Shown here: positions 7,144-8,016 of the stretch, piece after piece | How positions within the stretch are numbered: the stretch's first letter is position 1 | Layout: every line of letters starts with the position of its first letter | Assembly (NCBI GenBank): GCA_002409725.1 | Contig: DHOI01000030.1 | Location: 1-8,016, forward strand | Reading direction: 5' to 3' | DNA: 8,016 bases | Origin: Christensenella sp. UBA5394 | GTDB lineage: Bacteria; Bacillota; Clostridia; Christensenellales; CAG-138 | Position numbers and translations under genes: made by a program | The notes under the pieces: generated by a model | Seen by the model: only the letters and a program-made list of their open reading frames with translations | What the model was told of the DNA's origin: nothing | The model's database searches: none

Positions 7144-7163
7144 AGCCCTGGAAACCAGGGCTT
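7143..7163. terminator. Hairpin after the cyclase stop codon
   Basis: AAGCCCTGG and CCAGGGCTT form a nine-base-pair stem with an AAA loop, overlapping the last base of the TAA stop. The plus strand has no T tract after it, while the minus strand reads TTTATT, so alone it is a weak terminator. It may act as an RNA 3' end stabiliser or as a second stop for nrdG transcripts. Confidence 0.5.
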
Positions 7164-7173
7164 ACAAAAAACC

Positions 7174-7199
7174 AAAAGGGGCGCAAAGGCCGCTTTTTT
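7174..7199. terminator. Rho-independent terminator between cyclase and nrdG
   Basis: AAAAG-G-GGC, loop GCAAAG, GCC-G-CTTTT forms a stem with one G-G mismatch, followed on the plus strand by six T. On the minus strand it starts only six bases after the nrdG stop and is followed by TTTTGG and a further T run. It therefore probably ends transcription from both convergent genes. Confidence 0.65.
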
Positions 7200-7204
7200 G
7201 CTTG

Positions 7205-7885
7205 TCAGGCCAGCAGATTGGGCTGCAGGGCCAGCAGTACCTCCAGTTCCGCGGCGACGGCTATGGAACTGAGGGCCGGGCGCTGTAGCAGGGGCGTATC
7301 CTGTGGCCTGCAGACCTCGGGCGGGCGGAAATAATTGAGCCGCCAGCGGGGGACCGGGGGAAAGGAAGCAAGCAGTTCCTTGAGCTGCTCCATGGTCATG
7401 CCGGGATAGAGGGTGGTGCGCAGCTCGTAGGCAGCGCCCAGCCATTGCAGGGCCTTGGCGGTTTTGGCAGGGCCCGCGCCCCCCTGGCCGGTGACCGCGG
7501 GGTAATCGGCAGGTAGAGCCTTGATATCCAGGGCCACGTAATCGAGCAGGCCCGCTTCCCATAGGGCTGCCACAGCGCCGGGCCGCTGGCCGTTGGTATC
7601 GAGCTTGGTTTTATAGCCCAGGGCCCGGATGCGGCTAAGCACCTCGGGAAGATCCGTTTGCAATGTGGGCTCGCCGCCGCTGACCACCACGCCGTCCAAC
7701 AGGCCCCTGCGCTTTTCGAGAAAGGCCCAGACCTCCTCTTCGGCTAGGTTTGCGCCGGCCCGGCTGATCAGCTCGCGGTTGTGGCAGTAAAAGCAGTTCA
7801 TATCGCAGCCCCGGGTGAAAAGCACGCAGCAAAGCACGCCGGGGAAATCGATTGTGCTGCTTTTTTGCATGCCGCCGAAGATCAT
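7205..7885 (-). CDS. nrdG: Anaerobic ribonucleoside-triphosphate reductase activating protein (radical SAM)
   Basis: This is a radical SAM activase of 226 residues that generates the glycyl radical on NrdD under anaerobic conditions. The cluster motif is C27-x3-C31-x2-C34 (GCDMNCFYCHN), and the SAM-binding SGGEP is at 70-74. The opening GGMQKSSTIDFPG matches the longer NrdG subgroup found in Clostridia and archaea, which begins GGLQKxSLIDYPG, rather than the roughly 155-residue E. coli form. Pyruvate formate-lyase activase is the main alternative, but the overlap with nrdD decides for NrdG. The ATG overlaps the nrdD stop in an ATGA arrangement, with GAGG ten bases upstream inside nrdD, which points to translational coupling. 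Transcription ends at the hairpins around 7143-7199. Confidence 0.95.
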   Translation of the reverse strand: MIFGGMQKSSTIDFPGVLCCVLFTRGCDMNCFYCHNRELISRAGANLAEEEVWAFLEKRRGLLDGVVVSGGEPTLQTDLPEVLSRIRALGYKTKLDTNGQRPGAVAALWEAGLLDYVALDIKALPADYPAVTGQGGAGPAKTAKALQWLGAAYELRTTLYPGMTMEQLKELLASFPPVPRWRLNYFRPPEVCRPQDTPLLQRPALSSIAVAAELEVLLALQPNLLA

Positions 7886-8016
7886 GCCTGTAGTTCCTCT
7901 GGCTTGATCACATACTTGACCCGATCTTTATATTCCTCCTGCTTGCCCTTGTGGAAATTCTGCACGGGCCGAAGGTAACCCACGACGCGGCTCCATACCT
8001 CGGTATCCCGGCCGCA
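7882..8016 (-). CDS. nrdD: Anaerobic ribonucleoside-triphosphate reductase, C-terminal end (partial)
   Basis: The last 44 codons of the class III ribonucleotide reductase enter from the right window edge; the rest lies outside. The visible peptide starts with CGRDTEVWSRVVGYLRPVQN and goes on with FHKGKQEEYKDRVKY, which is the NrdD C-terminus. The first cysteine belongs to the zinc-binding CxxC pair, and the Gly in RVVGY (visible residue 13, codon 7978-7980) is the residue expected to carry the radical. The enzyme reduces ribonucleoside triphosphates to deoxynucleotides without oxygen. Its TGA overlaps the nrdG ATG. The fragment has no start codon inside the window, so a simple ORF search would miss it. 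Confidence 0.93.
   Translation of the reverse strand, partial: CGRDTEVWSRVVGYLRPVQNFHKGKQEEYKDRVKYVIKPEELQA

Noticed and set aside
7065..7562. Minus-strand frame of 165 codons across the end of the cyclase and nrdG
   Set aside because: It is in a different frame from nrdG, crosses the terminator region and has no recognisable domain.

Overview
This window looks like chromosomal DNA of an anaerobic, motile, fairly GC-rich member of the Clostridia (Bacillota). The reasoning is indirect: there is an oxygen-sensitive class III ribonucleotide reductase pair (nrdD-nrdG), molybdenum cofactor genes in a compact operon, strong AGGAGG-type ribosome binding sites, and chemotaxis and cyclic-di-GMP signalling genes. 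No rRNA or other taxonomic marker is present, so the assignment below class level is open. Coding density is high. I see no tRNA, rRNA, insertion sequence, phage gene, CRISPR array or clear sign of recent transfer.

Layout. Positions 1-159 are a leader with no supportable gene. Two plus-strand genes follow: a Cache/HAMP methyl-accepting chemotaxis receptor (160-2130) and a CheW coupling protein (2154-2612), probably one transcript. They end at two tandem perfect hairpins (2618-2678) that can also stop transcription from the other side. Minus-strand genes run from 5064 down to 2688 in the order mogA/moaB, moaC, moaA, MOSC-domain protein. They are separated by only 2 to 20 bases and form a molybdenum cofactor operon. 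The intergenic region 5065-5250 carries back-to-back promoter candidates: an extended -10 for the molybdenum cofactor operon, and a -35/-10 pair for a membrane-bound diguanylate cyclase with Cache-like, PAS and GGDEF regions (5251-7143, plus strand). Hairpins at 7143-7199 separate it from the convergent nrdG (7205-7885, minus) and the last 44 codons of nrdD (7882-8016, minus, cut by the window edge).

How the genes work together. MoaA and MoaC together turn GTP into cyclic pyranopterin monophosphate. MogA/MoaB adenylylates molybdopterin late in the pathway. The MOSC protein probably handles sulfur or the finished cofactor. MoaD, MoaE, MoeA and MobA are not in the window and must lie elsewhere. 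NrdG uses radical SAM chemistry to install the glycyl radical on NrdD, giving deoxynucleotides without oxygen. The receptor-CheW pair and the cyclase are two separate ways of sensing extracytoplasmic signals, one acting on the flagellar motor and one on cyclic di-GMP. All families here are well known. I did not find a convincing undescribed system; the points most worth checking are the divergent regulatory region, the cyclase start site and the role of the MOSC gene.
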